Source: Bacteroidota bacterium
Lineage (GTDB): Bacteria > Bacteroidota > Bacteroidia > Flavobacteriales_D > Sanyastnellaceae
Direction of reading: 5' to 3'
Length of the DNA stretch: 46,471 bases
NCBI GenBank assembly: GCA_027593035.1
Contig: JAQCJQ010000004.1
Location: 1 to 46,471 of the forward strand
Shown: in pieces, positions 16,665 through 25,253 of the stretch
How positions within the stretch are numbered: the first letter of the stretch is position 1
How the letters are laid out: every line of letters starts with the position of its first letter
Program-made: the position numbers and the translations under genes
The notes under the pieces: model-generated
Database searches by the model: none
What the model saw: the letters and a program-made list of their open reading frames with translations, nothing else
Told to the model about the DNA's origin: nothing

Positions 16665-16940
16665 ATGCAGGGAAAACGTTTGTCTGAAATGAAGCCATTT
16701 GAAAAGGGAATCATCGATCGCATTGATTGCGAGGATGGAGCCTTGGCTTTGATTGAGATGGGATGTTGCCCTGGGGAAGAGGTGGAAGTAGCGCATGTTG
16801 CGCCGCGTCGAGGCCCCATGGCCATTGTGTCCGGCGGCCGAAAAGTGGCCTTGCGCCGATCTGCAGCGGCCTTGTTGTGGGTTCGACCCTTGGTCGCTGT
16901 CACCGAATCCGTGCTTTCAACGGAGCACGCTTGGGCTTGA
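16665..16940 (+). CDS. feoA: FeoA-domain protein
   Basis: A 91-residue SH3-like FeoA protein: LSEMKPFEKGIIDRID, LALIEMGCCPGEEVEV, HVAPRRGPMAIVSGGRKVALRRSAAA. FeoA helps the ferrous iron transporter FeoB in the cytoplasm. The C-terminal about 18 residues extend beyond the usual domain. The start at ATG 16665 is chosen because it precedes the LSEMKP element by the usual few residues; a GTG at 16632 is possible. Unusually, feoB is on the opposite strand, tail to tail, with 35 bases between the stops. Confidence 0.88.
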   Translation: MQGKRLSEMKPFEKGIIDRIDCEDGALALIEMGCCPGEEVEVAHVAPRRGPMAIVSGGRKVALRRSAAALLWVRPLVAVTESVLSTEHAWA

Positions 16941-16942
16941 GA

Positions 16943-16958
16943 CTTCGTCAACACGAAG
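16943..16958. other. Hairpin in the feoA/feoB gap
   Basis: A perfect 6-bp stem CTTCGT/ACGAAG with 4-base loop lies between the two convergent stops; an alternative pairing GGGCTT/AAGCCC (16933-16938 with 16956-16961) uses the same arm. There is no T tract, so it is at best a weak two-way terminator. Confidence 0.35.
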
Positions 16959-16975
16959 CCCGTCCCACCGAAAAT

Positions 16976-19057
16976 TCATAGACTCATTACTTGGTAAACA
17001 AGTAGCGCCATGCCATAGGCGAGCAATGTGAATCCGATGGCTTGACCCAGGGCCCAAGGCCAGCTGTTCAACTCCTTCCGCACAATCACCACCGTGCTCA
17101 TGCACTGCATGGCAAACATGTAAAACACGAGCAAGGAAGCCGCGGAAGCAGGATTCAGCAATGGTTTTCCCGTGGTCGGATGCACTTCCGTACCCAACTG
17201 TTTCTGCAAGGATCGGATGCTGCCTTCTTCGAGCTGTTCTCCTGGAAATAGTGTGGACATGGTGCCAACAAACACTTCACGCGCGGCGAAAGAACTCAGG
17301 ATGGCAATGCCAATGCGGCCGTCGTATCCCAGGGGACGCACGGCGGGCTCAATGAAATGACCGAGTTGTCCCAACCACGAGGCCTCCATGATGGCCGCTT
17401 CACCAGCGGATTTGTCTTCCGCTGAAATGGCCAGCGCATATTGGGCTTTGGCTTTGTCCATGGTTCCCGACGGTCCAACCTTCCCCAGCCCCCACAAAAT
17501 GAGGGAGACGATGAGAATGACTTGTCCAGCGCTGCGCACAAAATCCCAACCTTTGGAGGCCATTTCTTGAAGAACCTCCCACAACTTGGGCAACCGATAG
17601 GCAGGCCACTCCATGGTAAAGGAGCCTTCCTGGCGTTTGGGCAAAGCGCGGTGCATCAACCAGGCCAAGGCCAAGGCGGCGAACGTGCTGACGGCGTATA
17701 GACCAAATAAGAAAAGCCCTTGCTGGTTGAATAGCCCTCCAATGATGTGCTTGTCGGGCACCAGGAATCCGATCAAAAACGCATACACCGGCAGTCGAGC
17801 GCTGCACGTCATCAGCGGGGTGACTAAAATGGTCAATAGACGTTCCCGTTTTCCCGTGATCGAACGCGCGGCCATGACGGCGGGAACAGCACATGCCAAT
17901 CCCCCAACGAGCGGCACAATCGAACGTCCATTCAATCCAATGCGTTGAAGAAATTGATCGCCCAAAAACCCAACACGCGCCATGTACCCCGTGGCTTCCA
18001 TCGCACTGATCAAACCAAATAAGATCATGATTTGAGGAACGAAGACGATGATGCCTCCCAAACCGTTGAGCAACCCGTCCAGAATCAGACTGCGCCACCA
18101 CGTTTCTGGCAGGGAGTCCAAGGCAATCCGATGAACCCAACTGAACCCAGTATCGACCAAATCCATGGGATAGGCCGACCAGGCATACACGGCTTGAAAG
18201 AGGGCAAAGAACACCCCGGCCAAAATTACATGTCCCCAGATGGGGTGTGTGAAAATGCGGTCCAATCGCGTAGTGCGTTTGCTGGATTCCCTCCAATCAT
18301 CGGCATTCGATTTGGATGGCCAACGGTCCGTCCATTGCCGAATCCGCTCCATGCGCCAACCGGTCTCCTCCAGTTGCAACGCCGCACTGGATTCCGGAAT
18401 TTCATCCTTGGCCAGAGAAAGCGCGGCTTGCTGAGGACGCGTCAACCACGTCGGAATCTCCTTCAACCGCAAATACCACGAGAGTCGTTGACGGGACTCG
18501 TCCGGGAACGCCCCTTTCAACAGGGTGAACGCCGCGTCCCATTCGGGGGGCGTCAAACGAGGCTCTTGGAGTGTGCTTTCTCGGGGGACCGTAACTAGAA
18601 GGGATTGTTTCAACGCGGCCGTAGAATCTTCCACCGCGTTGATTGTGACCACATCAATTCCTGTGAGCAGCGTCCATTCCGTGATATTTACCGGGGTGTC
18701 ATCCGTTTGATTGATGACAATGGAGGCAATGAATTGAAGTTCTAAAGCCTGCAGGACGAGAAACAAACTGCTCCGCAATTGTGCGCTGTCGACAACGAGC
18801 CAAATGGCGTCTGGACGCGATTCCGGATCGGGGTCAAACAACACGCATTGGGTGATGCGTTCATCCTCTGACTGGGCATACAAACTATAGGTTCCCGGCA
18901 AGTCGACCAGCGTCAAATGCTCTTCGCCGCGCATTTTGGCTTCCAAGGCATCGACGGTTACTCCGGGCATGTTGCCCACCTTGCCGCGCCCAAAAGTCAA
19001 CCGGTTGAAGACGGTAGTTTTGCCACAATTGGGATTGCCGATGAGCGCAATTTTCAC
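16976..19057 (-). CDS. feoB: Ferrous iron transporter FeoB
   Basis: A 693-residue inner-membrane Fe(II) transporter with an N-terminal GTPase: G1 GNPNCGKTT (7-15), G3 DLPGTY (52-57), G4 NQTD (116-119). It continues into a linker helix region and the membrane core with two Gate motifs (FVPQIMILFGLISAMEATGYMARVGF and LGYDGRIGIAILSSFAAREVFVGTM) and a LVGGLACAVPAVMAAR segment. Length is typical for a single-chain FeoB without fused FeoA. It begins 70 bases after the EnvC-like gene on the same strand and may be the last gene of that block, apart from feoA. Confidence 0.96.
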   Translation of the reverse strand: MKIALIGNPNCGKTTVFNRLTFGRGKVGNMPGVTVDALEAKMRGEEHLTLVDLPGTYSLYAQSEDERITQCVLFDPDPESRPDAIWLVVDSAQLRSSLFLVLQALELQFIASIVINQTDDTPVNITEWTLLTGIDVVTINAVEDSTAALKQSLLVTVPRESTLQEPRLTPPEWDAAFTLLKGAFPDESRQRLSWYLRLKEIPTWLTRPQQAALSLAKDEIPESSAALQLEETGWRMERIRQWTDRWPSKSNADDWRESSKRTTRLDRIFTHPIWGHVILAGVFFALFQAVYAWSAYPMDLVDTGFSWVHRIALDSLPETWWRSLILDGLLNGLGGIIVFVPQIMILFGLISAMEATGYMARVGFLGDQFLQRIGLNGRSIVPLVGGLACAVPAVMAARSITGKRERLLTILVTPLMTCSARLPVYAFLIGFLVPDKHIIGGLFNQQGLFLFGLYAVSTFAALALAWLMHRALPKRQEGSFTMEWPAYRLPKLWEVLQEMASKGWDFVRSAGQVILIVSLILWGLGKVGPSGTMDKAKAQYALAISAEDKSAGEAAIMEASWLGQLGHFIEPAVRPLGYDGRIGIAILSSFAAREVFVGTMSTLFPGEQLEEGSIRSLQKQLGTEVHPTTGKPLLNPASAASLLVFYMFAMQCMSTVVIVRKELNSWPWALGQAIGFTLLAYGMALLVYQVMSL

Positions 19058-19127
19058 AAGACGAAATTCGATGTTGCCATGCGCGCATCCAATCCCTCGA
19101 ACGAGTGACTTTTGACTAGGCGAAGCC

Positions 19128-20342
19128 TCAATTTTTCACCAACCACGAGCCGGGGTTTTGGGGCGTTTGGGTCTTGCCTTGCACAGCCCACACTTCGAAG
19201 TGGAGTGCGGAACGGTTGGCGGATGCTTTCACTTGACCGATGCGCTCGCCGACCTCGATGCGATCCCCCTTTTTGAGCGAAACATTTTCCAAATTGCTAT
19301 AGACCGTTCGGAAGGCGCCGTGCGACAGGATGAGGGTTTGGCCTGCCCCTGGGATGGTAAACAAACTGCTCACGGAACCGCTAAACACCGCCACGACAGA
19401 ACTTCCGGCATCGGTCGTGATGTCGATGCCATTGTTTTCAATGGTAATTCCGGCGATGGTCGGGTGGGGCTGACGACCGAATTTCCCCGTGATGATCCCC
19501 CGCAAGACAGGCCATCGAAGGGAGTTTTTGTTTCGCTCGAATTCAGCAGAAACGAGCTTGCCTTCCGGAGTCAAGGCAAATTCCCCTTTGGAGGAAGCGC
19601 GTTCTGCGGCCAACTCTTCTTCGATGATCCGGCGAATGGCATCATTCAGACGCTGCTGCTCTGCCTGAGCTTTTTTGACCTGTCCGCGCAATCGGGATTC
19701 CTCTCCGCGCAAACTGGACACGAGCGTGGCCCGCTCAGTCCGGTCGCTTTTGAGACGATCCCGTTCCTGTTCAATGTCCGTCAATACGTTTTGTAAAGAC
19801 GACCGCTCTTCTTCGAGAGACAATTGGTTGGAATGCAATTTTTTTTCAGCGTTCTCAATTTCCATGACCTGCTCCTTGCGAAGTGTGGTGTACGACTGAA
19901 GGAGTTGAAAACGCAAGGCCGCTTGCGAAAAATCGGCGGCGGAAAAGAGATAAAGCCAAGGATTCTGAGAAAGGGAAATGCGGTAGGCACTCTGGATCAT
20001 TCGGGCATACTCGTCTTTCATGGCGCCAATGTGGCCTTGCAGGGCACGGATTTCACCGTCGGTGCTGCGCATGGAGCGTTCGGTAGCGCGAATTTCAGAT
20101 TGATGGTGCCGGACCAGTTTTTCGCGCAAGGCGACACGTTTTTCAATCAGCCGCAGCGATCCGACGGCGTCGTTGCGGTTCGCAGAGGCGTCTTGGAGCA
20201 ACCGCTCCGTGGTTGCGATTTGATCGTTGATGGCATCGCGCTGCCGTTGCAAGCTGGCCTTGTCTTGAGGCCAGGCACTGAGCGCAACGCACCAGAGCGC
20301 GAGTAGCAGGAAGTAGGATTTAAAACCCGGTACGGCGCTCAT
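19128..20342 (-). CDS. EnvC-like murein hydrolase activator (coiled coil plus degenerate LytM)
   Basis: A 404-residue periplasmic protein. The start at 20342 gives signal peptide FKSYFLLLALWCVALSAWPQ. A long coiled coil (about 22-255) is followed by an M23/LytM domain (about 280-404) starting GKFGRQPHP. Zinc ligands are lost: the first His of H...D is Asn in NNGIDI, the YSHL histidine is Asn in YSNL, and HLHFE is reduced to ALHFE. As in EnvC, this predicts an activator of amidases in cell separation, not a hydrolase. The first 23 bases overlap the end of the DUF4292 gene, so translation is coupled. Confidence 0.9.
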   Translation of the reverse strand: MSAVPGFKSYFLLLALWCVALSAWPQDKASLQRQRDAINDQIATTERLLQDASANRNDAVGSLRLIEKRVALREKLVRHHQSEIRATERSMRSTDGEIRALQGHIGAMKDEYARMIQSAYRISLSQNPWLYLFSAADFSQAALRFQLLQSYTTLRKEQVMEIENAEKKLHSNQLSLEEERSSLQNVLTDIEQERDRLKSDRTERATLVSSLRGEESRLRGQVKKAQAEQQRLNDAIRRIIEEELAAERASSKGEFALTPEGKLVSAEFERNKNSLRWPVLRGIITGKFGRQPHPTIAGITIENNGIDITTDAGSSVVAVFSGSVSSLFTIPGAGQTLILSHGAFRTVYSNLENVSLKKGDRIEVGERIGQVKASANRSALHFEVWAVQGKTQTPQNPGSWLVKN

Positions 20343-21231
20343 AGTTGTCCGGAATTTCAAAGGGAAAATCATAAGCTCTTCCAAAACGGATGCGCATGAG
20401 TTCCCACTCCATATTCAGATTGCCTTCAGGCGTGGTGACAGCTAAACGAATTTCGTTGGGCCACCTTCCCTCATCTCGGTCGCTGAAGTCCTTCCGTTCA
20501 ATGGTCAAAGACCGTTGGTAGTACAAATCATCAAACCGATCTTGAAGAGGGTCGAATGTCAGGCCATCGAACCAATGCCGTTTAACCAAAAGATCACTGT
20601 CTTCCGTGCGATTTCGAACGCGCTCATACCGGCGATCCGTGGCTTGAATTCCCAAAGAATCTTGTGGTTCCAGCGCGTTGTTGTCCACGCCAACCAATCG
20701 CTTGATCCGGCGTTTGTACTTGCTGATGAGGGCATAGGAGTATCCGTCAATGCGGCAATTGAATTTATCGAATTCGGGATCAATTCCCATGGGCCGGCCG
20801 GTTAGGATGTCCTGGATGTCTCGAAAGGAAAGCGGGGTGTCCGCCCATGCGCTCAGTGCAGCATAATCACCGGCGAAATGGAAGCGATTCCCTGGAATTT
20901 TGCTAATGAGTCGAACGGAATCCGGCTCCAAAAGCAATCGGGCGACTTCCACACCCAAGGCGGGCGAGAGGCTCACCCAAATGGCGCTGTCTTTGGCCAT
21001 TCGGATCGAGGCTTTGAATGAATCTACCCCACTGGCCGTTTCGACTGAAGCATCAATTTTCATTCCCAGCCATTCCCATGGAATTTGATTCGCTTCAAAA
21101 GCCTCCAGGACTTGATTGGGATTCAAATTGCGCAGAGGCTTGCCACGAGCCAGGCGTTGTTCATTGGAACATCCGGCCAACAGACCAACAAGGCAAGCGA
21201 GGAAGAGCAGGGTGTATGGGTAGCGCCTCAT
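20320..21231 (-). CDS. DUF4292 lipoprotein
   Basis: A 303-residue protein with lipobox LLAGC (Cys21). The mature part includes WLGMKIDASVETASGVDSFKASIRMAKDSAIWVSLSPALGVEVARLLL and ends with YDFPFEIPDNYERR, the DUF4292 pattern, which structurally resembles LolA/LolB lipoprotein carriers. Function is unproven. It overlaps the TPR gene upstream by 4 bases and the EnvC-like gene downstream by 23. The order dut, TPR, DUF4292, M23 factor is, as I recall, conserved in Bacteroidota, suggesting a common envelope role. Confidence 0.88.
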   Translation of the reverse strand: MRRYPYTLLFLACLVGLLAGCSNEQRLARGKPLRNLNPNQVLEAFEANQIPWEWLGMKIDASVETASGVDSFKASIRMAKDSAIWVSLSPALGVEVARLLLEPDSVRLISKIPGNRFHFAGDYAALSAWADTPLSFRDIQDILTGRPMGIDPEFDKFNCRIDGYSYALISKYKRRIKRLVGVDNNALEPQDSLGIQATDRRYERVRNRTEDSDLLVKRHWFDGLTFDPLQDRFDDLYYQRSLTIERKDFSDRDEGRWPNEIRLAVTTPEGNLNMEWELMRIRFGRAYDFPFEIPDNYERRTGF

Positions 21232-22958
21232 AAGGAACCGGTTTCGATTTTACGCTTCAAAGCCGCGGCGTTGCCCCCCCGTTCTAACGCTCTTTTCCAG
21301 GAATTGAGTGCGCCTTCCGCATCGCCCATAGCGGATCGAATGTCCCCGTCATGTTCCCAAAAAGTGCCGTCGTCTCCGCTCGCGAGAAAGAGCGCTTGGG
21401 TGATGTAGTCTTGCGCCTCAGCATACCGCTCCATTTGATACAAGACCCAAGCATGGGTGTCCAAGAAATTGGCTTCATCGGGCACCAATTCAATGGCCAA
21501 GCTGCTGCACTCCAGTGCGCGATCAAGCTGTCGTTTGGATTGAGCTAAACGGTAAGCGTGGTTGTTCAGGACTGTTGGGTCATTGGGTGATTGGGATAAA
21601 CTGCGCTCGTACGCCACCCCGGCCGCCTCGACCTGACCTTCTTGGTGCAGGGCATCTCCGAGCAAACCGGCGAGGCGCGCTTCGAGTAAGGGCTCGTCAA
21701 GAACCACGGCGAGTCCCGCCTTGAAAAACCGAATGGCACCCTCTGCATCGCCAAGTTCCAAAGATCCGAGTCCGGCCATGAGCCCGAATTCGGCTTCGAG
21801 GGGAAAGCGATCCATGGCTTCTTTGGCGTGCTTCAACATCGCCGCAATCTCCCCTTGTTCGGCATCCAACGCAATGAGGTTGGACCATGCCGAAGGAATG
21901 TGGGGCATGGCCTGCACGGCCACTTGCATGTGCTCCCGAGCGAATCCTGGTTGAACTAACATTTGGGCCAGATCCGCGGCGAGCATGCGGATGCTACCGT
22001 CTTCACCATGAAGATCGATCGCACGATCCATCAAGTCCGCCAAGGGAGTGAGCAATGCCGGATTGACTGAAGCGATGCGCAGGTATTGCAACAGGATGTC
22101 GTGCTTCTCTTCGACCAGCACATCTTCCGAGTCAAAGGCCCTTGACAAAGCTTCTTGGGCGGCTTCAATTTGATCGCGACCCGTATAAATTTCGGCCAAC
22201 TCCAATTGAACCAACCCGTTGGATGGTTCAGCGCGTTCCAACTGAAGGAGGATCTCCAGCGCCGCCTCTTCTTGTTCTGTCGCCAAGAGCATTTGCGCCC
22301 ATTGCATCTTGAAATCCAAGTGATCAGGATAGCGAGCTACCGCTGTCTCGAGGGCGCGGTAAATCCCCAAATAATCCTGCCCCAGCTCCATCAGATAAAG
22401 GCGTTGCAAGAGCACGTCAGGGTCATTGGGAACGGCTTCTTCATAGGCCTCGCACAGGACAATCGCCTGCACATGTCCGCCTGCATCCGCAAGTTGAAGC
22501 GTCCAGTCGATGGTCCATTCAAAGTCGCCTGTGCGCTGGTCCAAGATCCAAAGGAGGTCTTCGAGGGCATCGTCGAAACGCTCCAACTTGAGGAGGGCCT
22601 GCGCGCGGTATTCGCGGTACCATCGATTCTCCTTTTGCAGGGCGTGTGCGGCATCGAAGTGCATCAGGGCCGCATCCCAACGTTCGAGTTTCAAGTCAAT
22701 TTTCCCCAAGTCAAAGTGCAGAGCGCTTTCGTTGGGCTCCAAATCCAAGCACTGCATGAATCCTGAATAAGCGGATGTCGGATCGCCTTTTGCCAAATGA
22801 TTTTGCGCTTCGAAATACGACCGTTGAAAGTCTTCAGAATAGTCAGGCAATTGGGACCAGTCACTCGGCCCTTTGCAACCAGAAATCCACAGCAATCCCC
22901 CAACAGCCAGCAGTTGGCCAAGTTTGCAATGGGTGCGGTATGGGCGGGGATGGCGCAT
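21228..22958 (-). CDS. TPR-repeat lipoprotein
   Basis: A 576-residue protein from ATG 22958 with lipobox SGC (signal segment LGQLLAVGGLLWISGC). The rest is a solenoid of TPR units such as SAYSGFMQCLDLEPNESALHFDLG, WDAALMHFDAAHALQKE and DALHQEGQVEAAGVAYERSLSQSPNDPTVLNNHAYRLA. TPR solenoids mediate protein-protein contacts; here probably in the periplasm or at the outer membrane. It ends overlapping the DUF4292 gene by 4 bases and starts 4 bases after the nucleotidyltransferase stop. Confidence 0.9.
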   Translation of the reverse strand: MRHPRPYRTHCKLGQLLAVGGLLWISGCKGPSDWSQLPDYSEDFQRSYFEAQNHLAKGDPTSAYSGFMQCLDLEPNESALHFDLGKIDLKLERWDAALMHFDAAHALQKENRWYREYRAQALLKLERFDDALEDLLWILDQRTGDFEWTIDWTLQLADAGGHVQAIVLCEAYEEAVPNDPDVLLQRLYLMELGQDYLGIYRALETAVARYPDHLDFKMQWAQMLLATEQEEAALEILLQLERAEPSNGLVQLELAEIYTGRDQIEAAQEALSRAFDSEDVLVEEKHDILLQYLRIASVNPALLTPLADLMDRAIDLHGEDGSIRMLAADLAQMLVQPGFAREHMQVAVQAMPHIPSAWSNLIALDAEQGEIAAMLKHAKEAMDRFPLEAEFGLMAGLGSLELGDAEGAIRFFKAGLAVVLDEPLLEARLAGLLGDALHQEGQVEAAGVAYERSLSQSPNDPTVLNNHAYRLAQSKRQLDRALECSSLAIELVPDEANFLDTHAWVLYQMERYAEAQDYITQALFLASGDDGTFWEHDGDIRSAMGDAEGALNSWKRALERGGNAAALKRKIETGSL

Positions 22959-22962
22959 GGCT

Positions 22963-23964
22963 TCAGTCGATAACGTTGTAATCACCAAGACTGATGTCTT
23001 GCGGGCGTCCTTTCAGTTGAGCGTGATTGCCGACCATGGAGCCCGAAAGCACCTTGTTTTCAATGGTCGTGTGATTTTGAATCAAGGAATTTTGGATGCG
23101 GCTATCGGCAATGGTGGTGCCATGCCCAATGCTCACGTGTGGACCGATGACACTGCGCTCAATGCGGACATTTTCTCCGATGTAGCATGGAGGCAATATG
23201 GTGCTGTCGATCAGGGTGGCAGAGTCGGGAACGTGGGCTTGTTCAGCCGTCAAATCCAAGATGCGTTGATTCGTTTCGACGGTAGCGGATTTGTTGCCGC
23301 AATCCATCCATTCCGTGACACGACCCGGCTCGAATTGCAGTCCAGATTGCGTCATGTTGCGCAAGGCATCGGGCAATTGGTATTCTCCTCCTTTGATGAT
23401 GTTGTGATCAATCAATTTTTGCAATTCTTCCTTTAAACGAGCTCCATCCTTGAAAGCGTAAATGCCAATCATGGCCAGATCGCTGACAAAGTCGTCAGGC
23501 TTCTCGACATAATCTTCAATGGCGCCTTGGGCATCGGTGACGACCACGCCAAACGCACTCGGGTCTTCAACTTGCTTAACAAACAGCACCCCGTCCGCCT
23601 CGGGATTGATGGTAAAATCGGCGCGAAACAACGTATCCGCAAACGCCACGACTACGGGCCCTGTGAGACAGGCGGCTCCACACAAAATGGCGTGGGCAGT
23701 ACCAAGAGGCTCCTCCTGGTGGCAAATGTGGCCCTTCGCACCCAACCGTTCAGCCATGGCGAGCAATTGGGCTTCGGTCTCAGCACCAAAATCACCAATC
23801 ACAAAGGCGATTTCCTCGACGGGCTCGGCGCTCATCGCTACAATGTCTTCGACCAAGCGCTCCACAATGGGCTTGCCACCAACGGGAAGGAGCGGTTTGG
23901 GTATGGTCAACGTGTGGGGTCGCAATCGGCTTCCTCTGCCGGCCATGGGGACAATGATGTTCAT
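22963..23964 (-). CDS. NDP-sugar nucleotidyltransferase with left-handed beta-helix
   Basis: A 333-residue enzyme that couples a sugar-1-phosphate to a nucleotide. The N-terminal Rossmann-like part has the signature AGRGSRLRPHT (8-18) and PKPLLPVGGKP (about 23-33), then AFADTLF for metal binding. The C-terminal about 80 residues carry hexapeptide repeats (IGENVRIERSVIGPHVSIG, RIQNSLIQNHTTI). This resembles glucose-1-phosphate thymidylyltransferase/mannose-1-phosphate guanylyltransferase-like enzymes; base and sugar are undetermined. Product would feed envelope polysaccharide synthesis, in line with its EnvC-cluster neighbours. Confidence 0.88.
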   Translation of the reverse strand: MNIIVPMAGRGSRLRPHTLTIPKPLLPVGGKPIVERLVEDIVAMSAEPVEEIAFVIGDFGAETEAQLLAMAERLGAKGHICHQEEPLGTAHAILCGAACLTGPVVVAFADTLFRADFTINPEADGVLFVKQVEDPSAFGVVVTDAQGAIEDYVEKPDDFVSDLAMIGIYAFKDGARLKEELQKLIDHNIIKGGEYQLPDALRNMTQSGLQFEPGRVTEWMDCGNKSATVETNQRILDLTAEQAHVPDSATLIDSTILPPCYIGENVRIERSVIGPHVSIGHGTTIADSRIQNSLIQNHTTIENKVLSGSMVGNHAQLKGRPQDISLGDYNVID

Positions 23965-23976
23965 CTTCTGTTTCGT

Positions 23977-24423
23977 TTAATGCGTCCCTGTGCTTCCAAA
24001 TCCTCCTGCTCCTCGTTGCGTTTCAGGCAGGGCATCGGCTTCTTCCCATTGGACGCGCTGATACCGGGCCAAGACCAATTGGGCCACCCGTTCTCCATTT
24101 TCGATGGTGAAGGCATGCTTTCCGTGATTGATCAACAACACGCCAATTTCGCCGCGGTAGTCGGCGTCAATTGTTCCCGGGGCATTGAGCACGGTAATGC
24201 CATGCTTGAAAGCCAATCCGCTCCGCGGCCGGACTTGCAATTCCGTTCCTTCCGGCAACGCCACAAAAAGACCCGTTGGAATGAGCTGGAAGGCTCCCGG
24301 TTCGAGAACAATGGGGTCAGATAGATGCGCCCGAACGTCCAGGCCCGCGCTCAGGGCCGTGGCATATTCCGGTAGGGCGTGGCCGCTTGCATTGCGGACG
24401 ATGACGGGCGATTGTGCACTCAT
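23977..24423 (-). CDS. dut: dUTP diphosphatase
   Basis: A 148-residue trimeric dUTPase hydrolysing dUTP to dUMP and pyrophosphate. All five motifs are present: [29 protein letters not shown] (with catalytic Asp), GERVAQLVL and the C-terminal [10 protein letters not shown] arm. Length is normal. It overlaps the enoyl-CoA hydratase gene by 4 bases and lies 12 bases before the nucleotidyltransferase. Confidence 0.97.
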   Translation of the reverse strand: MSAQSPVIVRNASGHALPEYATALSAGLDVRAHLSDPIVLEPGAFQLIPTGLFVALPEGTELQVRPRSGLAFKHGITVLNAPGTIDADYRGEIGVLLINHGKHAFTIENGERVAQLVLARYQRVQWEEADALPETQRGAGGFGSTGTH

Positions 24424-25202
24424 TTACCTGGGAAATCGGGTTTTCGTTTGGCGATGAAGGCCTGGGTTCCTTCTTTGAAATCCTCCGTTGCGAAGGATGC
24501 TCCAAAGCATTCAATTTCAGCTTTAAAACCATTGACGCCATCCTCATATCCGGCCAATATGGCCTGAATGGACATGTCAACGGCCATAGGGGAATTCTTT
24601 AAAATTCGTTGAGCCATTTTCTGTGCTGCATCCAGCAGTTCGCTCGCTGGGACGACCGCATTGACCAAGCCACACTGCAAAGCCTCTTCGGCTCCGACCA
24701 TGCGAGCAGTGAGGATCATCTCCATGGCCTTGCCTTTGCCAACGACTTGGGGCAAGCGCTGCGTGCCACCATAACCGGGAATGACTCCCAATGACACTTC
24801 AGGGAAACCCATGCGCGCGGAATCAGATGCCACTCGCATGTGACAAGCCAAGGCCAATTCCAATCCTCCGCCTAAAGCAAAGCCATTGATGGCTGCGATG
24901 ATGGGAGTTCCGCTGCGTTCGATGCGATTGAACAGCAACTCTTGTCCATAATCCGCCAAATGCCTTCCTTGTTCCGCGTCGAAATCAGCGAATTCCTTGA
25001 TGTCTGCACCGGCAACAAAGGCCTTCTCTCCGCTTCCCGTCAGGAGGATGACACGGACTTCGGGGTCGGATTGAGCAGATTGAACTGCTTCGGCTAAGGC
25101 CCGGATCACAGCAGCGTTCAGGGCGTTCAATGCTTCTGGACGCTGAATCGTCAACGTGCAGATGCCAGCATTTTTTTCTTGAAGGATCAACGATGGGGAC
25201 AT
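24420..25202 (-). CDS. Enoyl-CoA hydratase (crotonase family)
   Basis: A 260-residue crotonase-fold enzyme. The oxyanion-hole segments [11 protein letters not shown] and [17 protein letters not shown] are present, and both catalytic glutamates can be placed (GGGLE and [20 protein letters not shown]). This two-Glu pattern fits hydration of short-chain enoyl-CoA in beta-oxidation or amino-acid breakdown. ATG 25202 is preferred to the upstream extension because it matches the family N-terminus ([17 protein letters not shown]). It follows the ABC gene by 51 bases. Confidence 0.93.
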   Translation of the reverse strand: MSPSLILQEKNAGICTLTIQRPEALNALNAAVIRALAEAVQSAQSDPEVRVILLTGSGEKAFVAGADIKEFADFDAEQGRHLADYGQELLFNRIERSGTPIIAAINGFALGGGLELALACHMRVASDSARMGFPEVSLGVIPGYGGTQRLPQVVGKGKAMEMILTARMVGAEEALQCGLVNAVVPASELLDAAQKMAQRILKNSPMAVDMSIQAILAGYEDGVNGFKAEIECFGASFATEDFKEGTQAFIAKRKPDFPGK

Positions 25203-25253
25203 GGGCGGGATTCGAGTGTGTTCAGAGGGCAAATTACGAAATGAGGAGGTCGG

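Noticed and set aside
17400-18296. 298-codon open frame on the feoB strand, another phase
   Set aside because: feoB is intact in its own frame across this segment with both Gate motifs.
19128-20342. Active M23 endopeptidase
   Set aside because: Two histidine zinc ligands are replaced by Asn and HLHFE is incomplete, so an EnvC-like activator role is more likely.
23527-24324. 265-codon plus-strand open frame across the nucleotidyltransferase and dut genes
   Set aside because: Both genes beneath it are unmistakable and the frame spans their boundary.
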